31,549 bases of DNA from Reclinomonas americana ATCC 50394 (lineage: Eukaryota > Jakobida > Jakobea > Jakobida), in the NCBI GenBank assembly GCA_048213135.1, contig PS015294.1:44785-76333 (forward strand), given 5' to 3'. Below are positions 1 through 8,707 of this stretch, one piece after another (positions within the stretch are counted from its first letter, which is position 1; each line of letters starts with the position of its first letter). Both the position numbers and the translations under genes were made by a program. The notes beneath the pieces are model-generated. The model saw nothing but the letters and a program-made list of their open reading frames with translations. It was not told where the DNA came from and made no database searches.

Positions 1-1
1 C

Positions 2-1335
2 GAGGTGGCGATGCACCGCACCGAGCAGCAGGCTCGCCAGCAGCAGCAACAGAAGCCGTCATCATCATCGTCGACGCACAAGCAGGCGCACTTTGCCGCC
101 GAGGAGACGGACGCGGAGGAGGCGGAGGAGGACATGCCGCCGACTCCAGACTCACAGGTGGAGGCTGCACCAGCGGCACGGACGCTGGCGACGGTGACCA
201 CGAACTCGTCGCCGACTGTTGAACTCGCCGTGTCGGCGTCGATGCGCCTCAGACCTTCGGTGTCACCGGAACCGGCACGCGGCGGTAGCATCAGCAACCT
301 CCAAGTGCAGGGCTCGCGTGGCGTGTCGCCATCACGGTCGCCGTCGCCTTCGCCCTCACGCCACGTCTCACGACCGCCGGTTGCGCGCTCGCAACAGTCG
401 TCGCCGTCGCCATCCGCATCACCTGTCCAGCAGCAGTTCAGCAATAAGGCGCTGTTGGAGGAGTTTATGCAGTTGCGCCGCCAGCACGAGGACCAGCAGA
501 AGCGACTGCAGGAGCAGCAGCAGCAGCTGGAGCGACAGCAGCGCGAGCTGCAAGCGCAGCGCGAAAAGTTGGATGCACAGGCTCGCCAACACCAGCACCA
601 GCAGGAGCACCGTGCCGCCCGCCAGCCGCGTGCCGAGTCGCCGCCGACCTCGATTCTGATTACCGACTTTTTGTCGCAAGTCGAGGCCCGCAATACCATC
701 AGCAACACCTCGTCCATGAGCACGGCCTACAACAGCGGTCAGTCGAGATCGTCGGCGCATGTGCGAATTGCCAGCGACGCCATTTCCGGCCTGTCGTCGG
801 TGGCGTCGTCGGCCAGCACCACCCCCGGTCGTTCGACGCCCGCCGGCAACTTTACCACCAATGGCGTGCAGCCGCTGCGTCGCAGCACCGCCACACCCAC
901 GCCGCCTGGCTCCGCGCGTCAGGTGTCGGTCAACATTGGAGCGGAGCGCAACGTGGTGGAGAAGCCGCGTCCCGACATTACGGATCTGCAGACACCGGTG
1001 TTGCCGCTGCCGCCGATGCAGTTGCGTTGCCATGCTCCCGTCATCATGATGGTATGTTTTGTGTTGCTGAGCGTGTTTGTAGATGGCCAAGGCAGCCGGT
1101 GCTGTATCATCCGAGTGCCGATGTCGACGACTTCACCTACGAGCGTGTGGCGACTGCGCTGCAAGATGTGCGCTCCACGCTGACGGCGATGCGTGCTCAC
1201 TCGTCGGACGATGCCATGGAGAAGGAGGAAATGGATGCTGATNNNNNNNNNNNNNNNNNNNNNNNNNNNNNNNNNNNNNNNNNNNNNNNNNNNNNNNNNN
1301 NNNNNNNNNNNNNNNNNNCCTCGCGCCGCAAGTGA
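2..1335 (+). CDS. Low-complexity coiled-coil protein, 5'-partial
   Basis: The frame is open from base 2, so the N-terminus may lie outside the window; the first ATG is at 11. The product is rich in Gln, Ser, Pro and Arg. It has an acidic patch near residues 30-45 and SPSPS-type Arg/Ser runs near 90-140. A strong Gln/Glu/Arg coiled coil follows (KALLEEFMQLRRQ onward, about bases 445-630), then a Ser/Thr-rich linker. Frame continuity after base 1051 needs an intron at about 1052-1095 (gtatgt...gcag, 44 bp), giving PVLYHPSADVDDF and a helical segment DVRSTLTAMRAH. A 76-base gap (1243-1318) interrupts the 3' end, so the stop at 1333-1335 (SRRK then TGA) is only the frame suggested across the gap. 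I recognise no family; a cytoskeletal or scaffold role would be a guess from the coiled coil alone. Confidence 0.6.
1243..1318. other. Assembly gap (76 N)
   Basis: This run of N lies inside the last coding exon of the coiled-coil gene. Its true length is unknown, so the C-terminal frame of that gene is uncertain. Confidence 0.95.
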
Positions 1336-1692
1336 GAAAGCTGTACAACGTACCACGCGATAGAGAAAAAATCTACCAGTTTGTGTCTTGCCTCCTGTTT
1401 AATCGTATGATCTTTTTTTGTTGTTTTTTTTTGTGCCGTAGCCGCTCTATGAGGTCGAGTGGTGGAGAGTAGAGGGGAAAGCCCGAGTGAAATGAGAAGT
1501 AATTACATGACTTCGCGGGACGATCACTCGAATCCGTCACTTTTGTTGTCGTGAGGAAAAGAGCACCTTGATCGCTGTTCTCTACCACACTCATCGTCAT
1601 CCACGCGCACACACACACCGACTCGCTTTTCCCCGTCGCGATCGCTCGGTCTCCTTTTCTCTGTGTGTAAACCTCGGTAGATTGTTGGGTGG
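1336..1692. other. Intergenic spacer
   Basis: This stretch has T-rich runs near 1409-1435 and a CT/CA-rich stretch near 1560-1660. The short frames crossing it have no protein-like composition. It probably holds the 3' end of the coiled-coil gene and the promoter/5'UTR of the STMP1-like gene. I see no RNA gene or clear regulatory motif. Confidence 0.5.
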
Positions 1693-1989
1693 ATGAGCAC
1701 AGCACCCTCGGGCAGTGGCATGCGACGCTTCATCACCGGCCTGGTTGTGGGTGCGCCAATAGGCGTGTACGTGGCGCAGAACTACCACGTCCCAAACATC
1801 AAAGGTAAGAGCACGCGGAGAGGGAGACAACAACGCGAGGCACGCGTCACTCACACGTCACTCTCTGTTGATGCAGCTCTGGTGGACGACTTGGTAGAAC
1901 GATTCCACGAGTTTGAGCAGCAGTACCGCAAGCCACCGGGCAGCAGTCCCACCTCGTCATCATCATCATCATCGAGCAGCTACCGCTGA
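1693..1989 (+). CDS. STMP1: STMP1-like short transmembrane mitochondrial protein (DUF4535 type)
   Basis: Two exons, 1693-1804 and 1877-1989, flank a 72-bp intron (gtaaga...gatgcag) and give a 74-residue protein. Residues about 10-50 carry the family signature: a short hydrophobic helix (FITGLVVGAPIGVYVAQ), then NYHVPNIK, a charged amphipathic helix (VDDLVERFHEFEQQYRKPP), and a Ser-rich tail of about 20 residues. The order (helix with a Gly-Val-Tyr/Met-x-AQNY element, then xxPN/DI/V, then a Lys/Arg/Pro end) is that of animal STMP1 (about 47 residues) and the plant DUF4535 proteins. Animal members sit in the inner mitochondrial membrane and associate with respiratory complexes; that is family knowledge, not shown here. 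The second Met (MRRF, base 1720) lies closer to the usual family start. The Ser tail is extra compared with the animal protein. Confidence 0.8.
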   Translation: MSTAPSGSGMRRFITGLVVGAPIGVYVAQNYHVPNIKGKSTRRGRQQREARVTHTSLSVDAALVDDLVERFHEFEQQYRKPPGSSPTSSSSSSSSSYR

Positions 1990-2116
1990 CAGGATGCGTT
2001 CTGATGCGCGTGCGTGCGCCACAAGGTGACAAGAGCAGAGGAGGCAGACACACCACCGAAATACACCATTGTGCGTGTGTGTGTGTGCGCGCGGGGAACA
2101 GCCTGTTATGCGTTCA

Positions 2117-2733
2117 TTATGACTCGGTCGATGCGGACGACGACGATGACGAGGAGGCGGGTGGAGGAACAGCAGCAGGTGCTCCACTGACTGCAGCAGC
2201 TGCAGCAGCCGCGGAGGAGGCTGTTGGTGATGCAGCAACAGAGGCAGCAGCAGCAGCGGCCGCAGCTGCCGATGATCCCTGCTGCGGAGACTCCAAATCC
2301 AACAAGCGCGAGTGCGCGCGCATTTCGTATGATGCCACCGTGTCCCGCCACTGCGCCATGCGGTCCAGCGAGGTGCGGAGAAGCGCCTGCTGCCGTACTC
2401 GCTCGTCCTCCAGTGCGGCAATCTCCTGCGCAATGCACACAATGAGCGGGATGTCGCAATCAGCACACGCACACACAGTGCACGCAACATGACGCAGCGC
2501 GGCGGTGGCGGTTGTTGTTGCCGCGGCCTCACGCTCGAATCTTTGAAGGGCGTCGAAGCAGCGCGCAAGCTCAGTCACATACTCGAACTCTGTCACATTG
2601 TCACAGACATGAGCACAGGAGCAAACAGCGAGCTTTTTTTTTTCGATGACAGACTCTTGCCACATAATGCCGCGTCGCGACTGGCCTGCACGAGCTGCTG
2701 GACGCGGTGTCGGAGTGCGCGCAGTGCGTCCAT
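2117..2733 (-). CDS. Small helical protein, possibly Mediator subunit 28-like
   Basis: The start is ATG at 2733 (MDALRALRHRVQQ). An intron at about 2654-2590 (gtctgt...gacag) joins an amphipathic helix to KFEYVTELARCFDALQRFERE. A second likely intron, 2488-2426 (gttgcg...gcgcag, 63 bp, in frame either way), lies before QEIAALEDERVRQQ. The stop is TAA at 2117-2119, giving 162 residues with the second intron or 183 without. Three helices with heptad-like spacing are followed by a low-complexity Ala/Ser/Pro tail. The pattern of the last helix (acidic EI, then RxxLLRTSLDRMAQWRDTV) recalls the Mediator subunit MED28, but the match is faint and other small coiled-coil subunits would fit. It lies opposite many long but meaningless + strand frames. 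Confidence 0.55.
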
Positions 2734-3070
2734 GACACAGGTGGTACAATTGCGGTCGCGAGCGCCGACTGTCCCACTCTCACATCTTTTGCCCAGCGGA
2801 GAAAGGTGTGCGACCCCAGCGAGGGAGGGCGGATTGTTGTGTGTGTGTGTGTGTGACTGCGCGCACGTGTGGGTGTTCTGTTGGTGTGGGTGTGTGTCTG
2901 TCGTCTCGTGTGCGTGGGCGTGCGTGTGCGCCATCGACCATGCACATGCGCATGATGCCCACAGCGTCGCCCACACGCCGCCACACACGCTCTCTCGTTG
3001 CTCTCCCTGTGTGTCTCCATGTGCGCGTGTGCCAGTAGCTTGTCTTGGCGCGTTCTCTTTTGTGTTGATT
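2734..3070. promoter_or_regulatory. Divergent intergenic region with TG-rich tracts
   Basis: This lies between the minus-strand helical gene and the + strand eS7 gene, so it should hold both promoters. It contains GT repeats near 2838-2854 and many TG/CA-rich stretches to about 3030. Assignment as promoter rests on position only; I found no TATA box or initiator element I would defend. Confidence 0.35.
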
Positions 3071-3086
3071 ATGACTTGTGAGATAG

Positions 3087-3140
3087 GTAAGGGAAACTCT
3101 CACACTAGCACTCACTCACTCACGCACTTTGCCTGTGCAG
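3087..3140 (+). other. Probable 5'UTR intron of eS7
   Basis: The sequence gtaagg...cctgtgcag is 54 bp long and ends 11 bases before the eS7 start codon. Introns at or just before the start codon are common in ribosomal protein genes. The length is a multiple of three, so it also leaves an upstream ATG at 3071 in frame. Confidence 0.5.
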
Positions 3141-3151
3141 CGGCAGTCAAT

Positions 3152-3846
3152 ATGTTCCCGGCCAACGCCAAGATTCGCAAGTTTGCTGGTCAGAAGACCA
3201 AGCCGGAGGACCAGGACCTCGAGCAGAGCCTGGCCACCGTTGAGTTTTTTCTTTGTGGTGTGCTGCAATCGTGTCCCTCTCGCAGCGGTGATTGGTGACA
3301 CTTGTGGTTCGCACGCAGACCCTGCACCAGCTGCAGGTGAACGAGCTGCAGACTCTGTCCGGCCTGCAGTTCATCAAGGCGAAGGAGGTGGGAGCAGCGT
3401 GGAATTGATGTTGTCTCTTTCTTGTCGATGCTAAATCTTGTGTGTCGGGCGCAGATCACCACCCCTGTGGGCTCCGCCATTGTGCTCATTGTGCCGCGCA
3501 AGCAGCTGAAGGCGTGGCAGAAGGTGCACACCAAGGTCACGGGAGAGATTGAGAAGCGCACGTCCAAGCAGGCGTTCATCATTGCGCACCGCCGCATCAT
3601 GAACAAGCCCAACTCATCCAAGATCAAGTTCCCACGGTGGGTCTCTTTACGTTTGCAGTTGTCGCTTGAGGCGATGGTGGTGGTGGTGGTGGTTGGTGCT
3701 CACGCACTGTGTATGTGATTGCTCGCAGAGCGCGCACGTTGAAGATTGTGCACGAGAACGCCCTGGCAGACATCTGCTACCCCGACGACATTGTCGCCAA
3801 GCGCACCCACATCTCCACCAATGGCCGCAACACCATCCGAGTGTGA
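3152..3846 (+). CDS. RPS7: 40S ribosomal protein S7 (eS7), C-terminus missing
   Basis: This is a component of the small ribosomal subunit. Exons are 3152-3238, 3319-3387, 3455-3636 and 3729-3842. The start MFPANAKIRKF matches the eS7 start. The body shows the family landmarks: VGSAIVLIVPRKQLKAWQKV, a charged helix, then FIIAHRRIMNKP, then TLKIVHENALADICYPDDIVAKR and NTIRV. A likely 5'UTR intron at 3087-3140 (gtaagg...gcag) precedes the start; an in-frame upstream ATG at 3071 exists but does not fit the family start. After NTIRV the frame either reads GTG TGA (stop 3844-3846) or continues through a gtgagt donor at 3843. The usual last 40 or so residues, ending in a KLTGK-V-FEFP-like strand, are not visible before or after the gap at 4067-4086. 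Confidence 0.9.
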
Positions 3847-4174
3847 GTACCCTAGTTTCTGCGTGTGTGGGCGTGCATGTAGATTTAGTGAGCGCCTTGC
3901 TCTCTGGCTGTGGAAATGATGCACAAAACAAGGTTTCGCGCTGCCTCACGGCACCGTGTCTGAGGAAGTGGAGGTGGTCCTTGTGGCCACTGACCCGCCC
4001 CTGACGTTTCACCTTTCTCCTTCCGCTGATCCACTTTTCCCATTGGCCACTTGTTCTTGGGGAGCGNNNNNNNNNNNNNNNNNNNNTGATTTCGCTCTCC
4101 CTCTTATACTCACTCGGTCGCCGTGCCACAGGTTGACTGCCGGCAACTCGAATGTGCCCACCGCGTCACCAAAG
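3847..4174. other. Unresolved interval between eS7 and the TPX2-like gene (with a 20-N gap)
   Basis: This should hold the eS7 3' end and the 5' end of the TPX2-like gene. An open + frame at about 3939-4066 reads FALPHGTVSEEVEVVLVATD and has protein-like composition. It has a TGA just upstream and cannot be joined in frame to eS7 with the visible splice sites. A pyrimidine-rich stretch after the gap ends in ccacag at 4131, a likely 3' splice site for the next gene. The gap is 4067-4086. Confidence 0.4.
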
Positions 4175-5187
4175 ATGGTCACCAAGTCTCCAGCCCGCCT
4201 GCCTCTGGCCGACGTCTTGATCTCTCCGCCACCGGCCAAGGCGACTGTTGCGCCATTGGCTGCTACTGCTGCTGCTGTTGGATCGGCGACATCGTCCATT
4301 CCAGCACCTGCCACTCGCTCTCGTCCGCAGAGTGCGCGTACGGCAGCGGACAAGAAGACACCGGCTGTCGTTGCACCCGCTGTCAAGTCGCGTTTGCCAC
4401 GCTCAACGGCAGCCGCTGTGGCGACAAGCGCGGCAGGCAGCGCGGTCGTCGCAACTCGGCCTCAGTCGCCCAAGTTCAGCACCGAGGCGCGTGCTCGACA
4501 GCGTCAGCTGAAGGAGAAGGAGACACCGAGACCTGTCGTCGTCGAGGAGTCAATGCCAAAGCCAGCAGCCGTCGTCAAGCCCAAGAAGACCACGGTGCAT
4601 TCCTTCCTTCTGCATTCGTAACTGATGGACGCGCTCGCGCTGACACTTGTTGAGCCTCGACAGGTACCGAAGGAGTTCAACTTTGCCACCAACACTCGGG
4701 TGAACCGACCGCGCAGCGCCGCAGTGGAGCGCACCCCAGCAGCAGCAGCAGTGGCCGAGACCCCTCACCACCACTCCGTGATGGCCGTGCCACTGCCGCC
4801 ACCGGCTTCTGCACTCTCGGCCAAGAAGCCGGCGACCAAGCCTCGTGAGTTCAACCTGTCCTCCAACAGGCGAACGCAGCGACAGCAGCAGCAGCATGAC
4901 GACGACGACATGGGGTTCTCCGCCAACCCGCAGAGTCTGGACGACATTTTGAGTGGTCGCGAGATCAACATGGAGGCCGTCTTCAACGCTCGTCACTCGA
5001 TGCACCCCGGCCGCCCAGCAACTGCCACTGGTGCCGGTGCTGGCCGTGTCGCTGCCGGTCGACAGATGAGCATGTATGTGGCGCCTCCGGTATACGTTGC
5101 GTTGACAGCTCGGCACTTGTCTCTCTCTCCTTGTCTTGTCGCTCTCGCTCACACNNNNNNNNNNNNNNNNNNNNCGCACCACAGTAA
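4175..5187 (+). CDS. TPX2-motif-like basic, proline/alanine-rich protein
   Basis: Exons are 4175-4594 and 4664-5089, followed by what appears to be a stop-only exon (TAA at 5185-5187 after ccacag), about 282 residues. The middle holds SPKFSTEARARQRQLKEKE, which resembles the TPX2 pattern of F...SDERA.KR.EF. It is followed by two repeats, VPKEFNFATNTRVNRP and KPREFNLSSNRRTQR, resembling the F-x-F-x-T/S-x-x-R motifs of TPX2-type microtubule-associated proteins. The rest is Pro/Ala/Ser-rich with a short acidic patch (HDDDDMGF). An upstream exon is possible, because a 3' splice site at 4131 leads into the same frame; ATG 4175 is the first in-frame Met. A role in spindle microtubule binding is inferred from the motifs only. 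The last intron, 5090-5184, contains a 20-N gap. Confidence 0.5.
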
Positions 5188-6517
5188 TGATCGGGCAGTC
5201 GGCCGGGCACAGGGTGAAGGGTGGCGACGCAGCAGCGGCGGCGCGGCTGGCATCTACGCGGCTGAATGCCGACAGGCCTGTCTGCGAGGAGAACGAGCTG
5301 CAGCTGTGGCACACGTCGCCGTCCTCGGCGTCGTCCTTTTCGGCAAACGCGGGCAACTGCAGTGCGCGCACAGGCATCGGGGATGCTGCAGAGGCAGCTC
5401 CCGAACCAGTCGCCGTTGTCAGGTGCGCCTTGGTGGCACTGGATGCCACTCGACTCTGGTTCGCCGCCTTTTTCTGCGCCGACTCTGCCTCCAGTCGAGC
5501 AATCTCCTGCTGCAACTTTTCCTCCATCAGCATCAGCTCCTCCTCAGCCTCGTCGACATACTCGGCCGACTCGCGGCTGCGACCGGCAGCGACTGGCGAA
5601 TCAAACGACAGAGGTACTGACGCTGCCGCCGCAGCTTTTGCTGTAGGCACCGTAATGGCAGTGGTGGTCGTAGTGGTAGTGGTGGTGGTGGTGGTGGTGG
5701 TGACGGCTGCGCGGGTGGCCGAGGCCACTGACAGCTCAGGAACGCGGACTGGAGTCGACATGCTGCACGAGTTCAACGGTCAGTGCCTTGGTCACTTCTT
5801 GTGATATCACACCGACGTCGACGCAACTTGGTGTATGTGGGATGAGTGTGGCTCTTCTGCGTCGACTTGATGAGCACATCAGCGAATTGCTGCGCAATTT
5901 GTCGATCCTTGAAGTCGGTGGGGCTCTTGCGCTCCCACACGGGCGTGATAGGCTCATTAGCCGCACGCTACACGTGTACACCCATCAGCACCATCGTCAG
6001 CACCAACCACTGGCGTTTCCATCGTACCTTGCGTGGAGTGATAAACTGCTGTTGCTCCATCTCCTCCTCGAGCAGCTCGTTGCGGCGCTTCTTGACCACA
6101 CGAATGGCGCCATTGAACATGGATGTGCGCTTGGCGGCCGCTTCGGGATCCTGTGTCCGTTTGTGCGTNNNNNNNNNNNNNNNNNNNNNNNNNNNNNNNN
6201 NNNNNNNNNNNNNNNNNNNNNNNNNNNNNNNNNNNNNNNNNNNNNNNNNNNNNNNNNNNNNNNNNNNNNNNNNNNNNNNNNNNNNNNNNNNNNNNNNNNN
6301 NNNNNNNNNNNNNNNNNNNNNNNNNNNNNNNNNNNNNNNNNNNNNNTGGCGCTGCACACGTCTCAGTTGTCTTGCCCGAGGGTACTGAGGGCGGCGGTGG
6401 TGGTGGTGGCGGCGGTGTGTCCATGGCAGTCTCTGTCTCGTCGTCAGTGTCTTCTTCGTCGTAGTTGAAGGCCAGCAGTTGAATGGTAGACAGGATCGTG
6501 GGCGCCACCTGACCCAT
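5175..6517 (-). CDS. Proline-rich, coiled-coil nuclear-type protein (two gaps)
   Basis: Read from ATG 6517: MGQVAPTILSTIQLLAFN, an acidic run (YDEEDTDDETE), a proline run, then a 178-base gap (6169-6346). After the gap come a basic/helical exon (AIRVVKKRRNELLEEEMEQQQFITPRK), an intron 6027-5968, an exon 5967-5813 (PITPVWERKSPTDFKDRQ), and an intron 5812-5763 (gtgtga...cgtgcag) that joins in frame to 5762 onward. The last exon starts MSTPVRVPELS and has a poly-Thr run encoded by a GGT-type repeat (about 5656-5702), an acidic coiled coil (EYVDEAEEELMLMEEKLQQEIARLEAE) and Ser/Ala-rich sequence. It runs into the gap at 5155-5174 without a stop. I do not recognise the family. Joining the two halves is inferred from matching phases; they could be two genes. 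Confidence 0.55.
6169..6346. other. Assembly gap (178 N)
   Basis: This run of N lies within the minus-strand proline-rich/coiled-coil gene, between its poly-Pro segment and its basic helical exon. At least part of a coding exon is lost. Confidence 0.95.
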
Positions 6518-6951
6518 GTAACTCTCTCTCGCACCACACACACAATGATCAATGAAAGTACTGTGCACGGTTTTGGACAGAGAGTCGCGATTCCCTCTCT
6601 CTAACGGGTCACTGTAAATGACGGCACAGCGTGGACGCTCTGATGATAGCAAAGCACAAAGAAGACTGTGATAGTGTACCATCCATTTCGCTGCTGATGT
6701 ACTGCGAAAAAATTGGGTGGTTCATCGGAACAAGCAAGTGCCCACCAGCACGGAAAAATGAACAGGAAGGAGAGCGCAGAAGAGAGAGAGAGAGAGAGAA
6801 GACTGTGCAAGAGAAAGATGAACTGATAACAGGAGGAAGGGGCGAGGGATGAGGGACGGAACAAAAAACGAGGGGAAAGAGAGCAAACGTATCTGGCACG
6901 GCAAGCTGCTGCCGGCCAACTATGGTGCTTAACTATCTCTCTGTCTCACTC
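6518..6951. other. Intergenic, purine-rich
   Basis: This lies upstream of the minus-strand gene starting at 6517 and downstream of the small minus gene ending at 6952. It contains an (AG)n tract near 6782-6800 and a longer purine-rich stretch to about 6890. The short + strand frame in it (6631-6852) is simply the translation of purine-rich sequence. No RNA gene was seen. Confidence 0.45.
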
Positions 6952-7263
6952 TCACTCGCAATCAAACTTGATTGCTTGTCGCGAGGCCGACACCCGCAGC
7001 GGTGAGTTGCGCAAACACGCCGTGCTGCCAAAGTCGGGCAGCACGAGTCCAGGGAGTGCCTGTGCGCGCACGCGATCACACACAATGTGAGCAAGGATGC
7101 TGGTGGACGGGAACCCAAACAACAAAAAATGCACCAGTGTTGGCGAGGTCGGGAGCTGGAGCAGCATGTATCCCACGGGATCAACAGGGCGACGCGAGTC
7201 CGGAGACGCCGACGGCGAGGACCGCACAGAGAGCGCACGGCCGACATCTTCGTCGATTTCCAT
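6952..7263 (-). CDS. Hypothetical 78-residue protein
   Basis: The start is ATG at 7263 (MEIDEDVGRALSV). Exon 1 is 7263-7135, the intron 7134-7060 (gtgcat...gcgcacag, 75 bp, phase 0), and exon 2 7059-6952, ending IKFDCE then TGA. The N-terminus is acidic, followed by SSPSASPDSRRP, then a short hydrophobic stretch (VGYMLLQLPTSPTL). The reading frame also stays open through the intron, which would give 104 residues. No family is recognised. It may be the 3' part of a longer gene whose upstream exons lie in or beyond the 20-N gap at 7352-7371. Confidence 0.4.
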   Translation of the reverse strand: MEIDEDVGRALSVRSSPSASPDSRRPVDPVGYMLLQLPTSPTLVHFLLFGFPSTSILAHIVCDRVRAQALPGLVLPDFGSTACLRNSPLRVSASRQAIKFDCE

Positions 7264-7501
7264 GCCCTCCTGTTTCGAATTCACAGGTGAGTGCTACAAA
7301 CGATAAAATAACCCAGCAGCGCGCGCGCATGACTCGAGAGTCTTCCCCGTCNNNNNNNNNNNNNNNNNNNNCTTCTTGCTCGTAGTGACGCCAGCACGGC
7401 AAGATCCTTTACGTGGTCTCTCACCAGTGCTTTTTGTGTGTGCGTGTTTTTGCCGGACAACTCGAACAGATGCCATCAATGGATCTCCTTCGGCCGTGCG
7501 C
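7264..7501. promoter_or_regulatory. Divergent spacer with 20-N gap
   Basis: This sits between the minus-strand 78-residue frame and the + strand Ser/His-rich gene, so it should contain both 5' regions. The sequence cgaacag just before 7470 looks like a 3' splice site, so the + gene may have an upstream exon, possibly in the gap at 7352-7371. Function is assigned by position only. Confidence 0.3.
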
Positions 7502-8482
7502 ATGGCCCGTCCAGGCGATGCCGCAAGCGCCGACCTCAGCACACCGCCACGCTTTGTCATGCCAATGCCACAGATGGCGGAGGTACGCTGTATGTTGTTC
7601 GAATGTGAAAGGAACAATATCGAGATTTCATTCTCTCCGTCGCTCACTCACTCTCTCTCCCTCTCTTTGTCGCTCGTCCAGCACGCCAACAGTGACAGCC
7701 ATCTGGCCAGCTCGGCGACGGCCGGATTGATGTCACAGATTCGACTGTCGAAACTGCTGCTGCGTGAGTTCCTGCCGCGTCCGCAGACTGGTTCGTACAC
7801 TCGCGAGTGGGTCGACGAGCAGCATCGGTACAACAGCAAAGGTGGTATCCGCTTGTCACTGGTTCCGGCCTCTGGCAGCTCCGCGTCGCACTCGTCGGCC
7901 TCGTCAGCAAACTCGTCGTCGCCGTCGTCGGGTGACGTCCGAGAGCTGGCGGATCCACTGAGTGCCGACAACGGGCGTGGTGACGATGATCAACTGCCCA
8001 GCAGCCCGTCAGCGTATGCGTACGCGGCTGCACAGGCCGCGAAGATGCATATGGCCAGCGTGACACGCGCGCCACGCCACCTTGCAGAATTCGAACACAA
8101 GCAGCTCGACGACGACGACGATGGTGTTCGAGTTTGCGTGGTGACCTCGGCCGTGACGACAGCCGCTGCCGGCTCGCCCTTCCATCGCCAGTACCTGCTT
8201 CATCATCATCATCATCATCCTCCGCCACCACACGCGCGTCCACTGGCATCGCCGGAGCATGGTGGCATACCGTCTCGCGATCGATCGGTTCCCACCACGG
8301 CCACCGCGGCCGCTCCACCACAAGCGCCGTCTGCACTCTTCCGAGCCACTCGGCGCGAACTGCTGGGTGGTGACAGCGATCAGCGGCACGACCAGTTGCT
8401 GGTCACAGGAGCCGACAGCAAGCCAACAACATTGCCGTCGGCGACCTCTGATTTCTTCGACGTTTGCTTGAAGGATCGGTGA
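7502..8482 (+). CDS. Hypothetical Ser/His-rich protein
   Basis: Exons are 7502-7582 and 7682-8482, separated by a 99-bp intron with a strong CT-rich tract before cag, giving 293 residues from ATG 7502. The frame is open further upstream (INGSPSAVR), so another exon may precede. The most protein-like part follows the splice: GLMSQIRLSKLLLREFLPR, then QTGSYTREWVDEQHRYN, probably a short folded or interaction segment. The rest is low complexity: a Ser-rich run, an acidic run (QLDDDDDG), a run of six His followed by prolines (about 8200-8230), and Ala/Pro-rich sequence, ending CLKDR then TGA. I do not recognise the family. Confidence 0.6.
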   Translation: MARPGDAASADLSTPPRFVMPMPQMAEVRCMLFECERNNIEISFSPSLTHSLSLSLSLVQHANSDSHLASSATAGLMSQIRLSKLLLREFLPRPQTGSYTREWVDEQHRYNSKGGIRLSLVPASGSSASHSSASSANSSSPSSGDVRELADPLSADNGRGDDDQLPSSPSAYAYAAAQAAKMHMASVTRAPRHLAEFEHKQLDDDDDGVRVCVVTSAVTTAAAGSPFHRQYLLHHHHHHPPPPHARPLASPEHGGIPSRDRSVPTTATAAAPPQAPSALFRATRRELLGGDSDQRHDQLLVTGADSKPTTLPSATSDFFDVCLKDR

Positions 8483-8707
8483 CTCGCTGAGTAGCAGTGT
8501 CACCGCCTCTCTCCTTCTCTCTCTGTCATTCTCTCTCCACCCTTGTTGGTGTGTTGCAGTACAGCGTCCGTGTTTTTGCATGAGAGCTCTCAAAATACCC
8601 ACCACGTGGTTAAGCTTCTTGGTTGTCGGACTTGTCCTCTCCTCTTACATCCTTCTTCGCTGTGTGCTTGTGCGCTCTGAGAGGGCGATCTCATCTGCGA
8701 GGCAAGG
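8483..8707. other. Intergenic spacer
   Basis: This 225-bp stretch separates two + strand genes. It has a CT-rich run at about 8508-8540 and is otherwise unremarkable. It presumably carries the 3'UTR of the first gene and the promoter of the second. Confidence 0.4.

Noticed and set aside
2489-3298. 269-codon + strand frame upstream of and into eS7
   Set aside because: It crosses the TG-rich divergent promoter and the 5'UTR intron. Only the last part (from 3152) is eS7.
4550-5154. Continuation of the minus-strand coiled-coil frame beyond the gap
   Set aside because: This part is antisense to the TPX2-like exon and loses protein-like composition. The frame link across the 20-N gap is accidental.
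6631-6852. 73-codon + strand frame (MDALMIAKHKEDC...)
   Set aside because: Much of it is the translation of a purine-rich AG tract (RRREREREK) in an intergenic stretch, and no family or splice context supports it.
7644-8336. 230-codon minus-strand frame
   Set aside because: It is antisense to the Ser/His-rich + strand gene, with no recognisable domain and Arg/His-rich shadow composition.
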